DNA from: Oligoflexia bacterium | GTDB lineage: Bacteria > Bdellovibrionota > UBA1018 | Length of the DNA: 6,573 nt | Direction: 5' to 3' | Assembly (NCBI GenBank): GCA_025352185.1 | Contig: JANXTV010000510.1 | Location: 1-6,573, forward strand | In this document: positions 6,531 to 6,573 of the stretch, piece by piece | Layout of the letters: each line of letters starts with the position of its first letter | Numbering within the stretch: position 1 is the first letter of the stretch | Notes under the pieces: model-generated | What the model was told of the DNA's origin: nothing | What the model saw: the letters and a program-made list of their open reading frames with translations, nothing else | The model's database searches: none | Position numbers and translations under genes: made by a program

Positions 6531-6573
6531 TTACGCAAAAGCTTTTTCGAGGAAGGACTTGAGTTCGATTTCG
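6531..6573 (-). CDS. sucA: C-terminal end of probable 2-oxoglutarate dehydrogenase E1 (partial)
   Basis: Only 13 codons and a TAA are visible (EIELKSFLEKAFA). The frame ends 39 nt before the sucB start on the same strand. A short amphipathic C-terminal helix of this kind is common at the end of SucA/OdhA, and sucA directly precedes sucB in many genomes. The identification rests on position more than on sequence, as the visible part is too short to prove the family. Confidence 0.55.
   Translation of the reverse strand, partial: EIELKSFLEKAFA

Overview
All supported genes in this 6.6 kb window read on the minus strand. From the right edge leftwards they are: the last codons of what is probably sucA (2-oxoglutarate dehydrogenase E1), sucB/odhB (dihydrolipoamide succinyltransferase, E2), lpdA (dihydrolipoamide dehydrogenase, E3), and a very long exported coiled-coil/repeat protein that runs off the left edge without a stop. 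The DNA is fairly GC-rich. The window suggests a Gram-negative bacterium with a complete oxidative TCA cycle. A Bdellovibrionota- or delta-proteobacterium-like source is only a guess, because nothing here fixes the taxon.

Right half (about 3595-6573): a compact operon for the 2-oxoglutarate dehydrogenase complex. The putative E1 stop lies 39 nt before the sucB start, and the sucB-lpdA gap is 47 nt and holds a strong hairpin. E2 has a lipoyl domain, a long Pro/Ala/Met linker, an E3-binding domain and the acyltransferase core with HRxxDG. E3 has an intact redox disulfide and the HAHPT active site. Together they convert 2-oxoglutarate, CoA and NAD+ to succinyl-CoA, CO2 and NADH.

Gap (3306-3594, 289 nt): no gene. 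There are two small overlapping inverted repeats next to the lpdA stop, which could be a weak terminator. I see no convincing promoter, although the next gene is probably transcribed separately.

Left half (1-3305): one open frame of 1,101 visible codons. In order it encodes a Sec-type signal peptide, about 450 residues of coiled coil, about 158 residues with Gly (or Ala) at every fourth position, a Ser/Thr/Ala/Lys-rich linker, 105 residues with Tyr or Phe at almost every fourth position, a DxNxDGxxxPGE calcium-type loop, and Ig-like beta domains of CARDB/NEW3 type. I recognise no named family for the whole protein. The switch from a GX3 ladder to an aromatic-X3 ladder in one exported polypeptide is the most unusual thing in the window.
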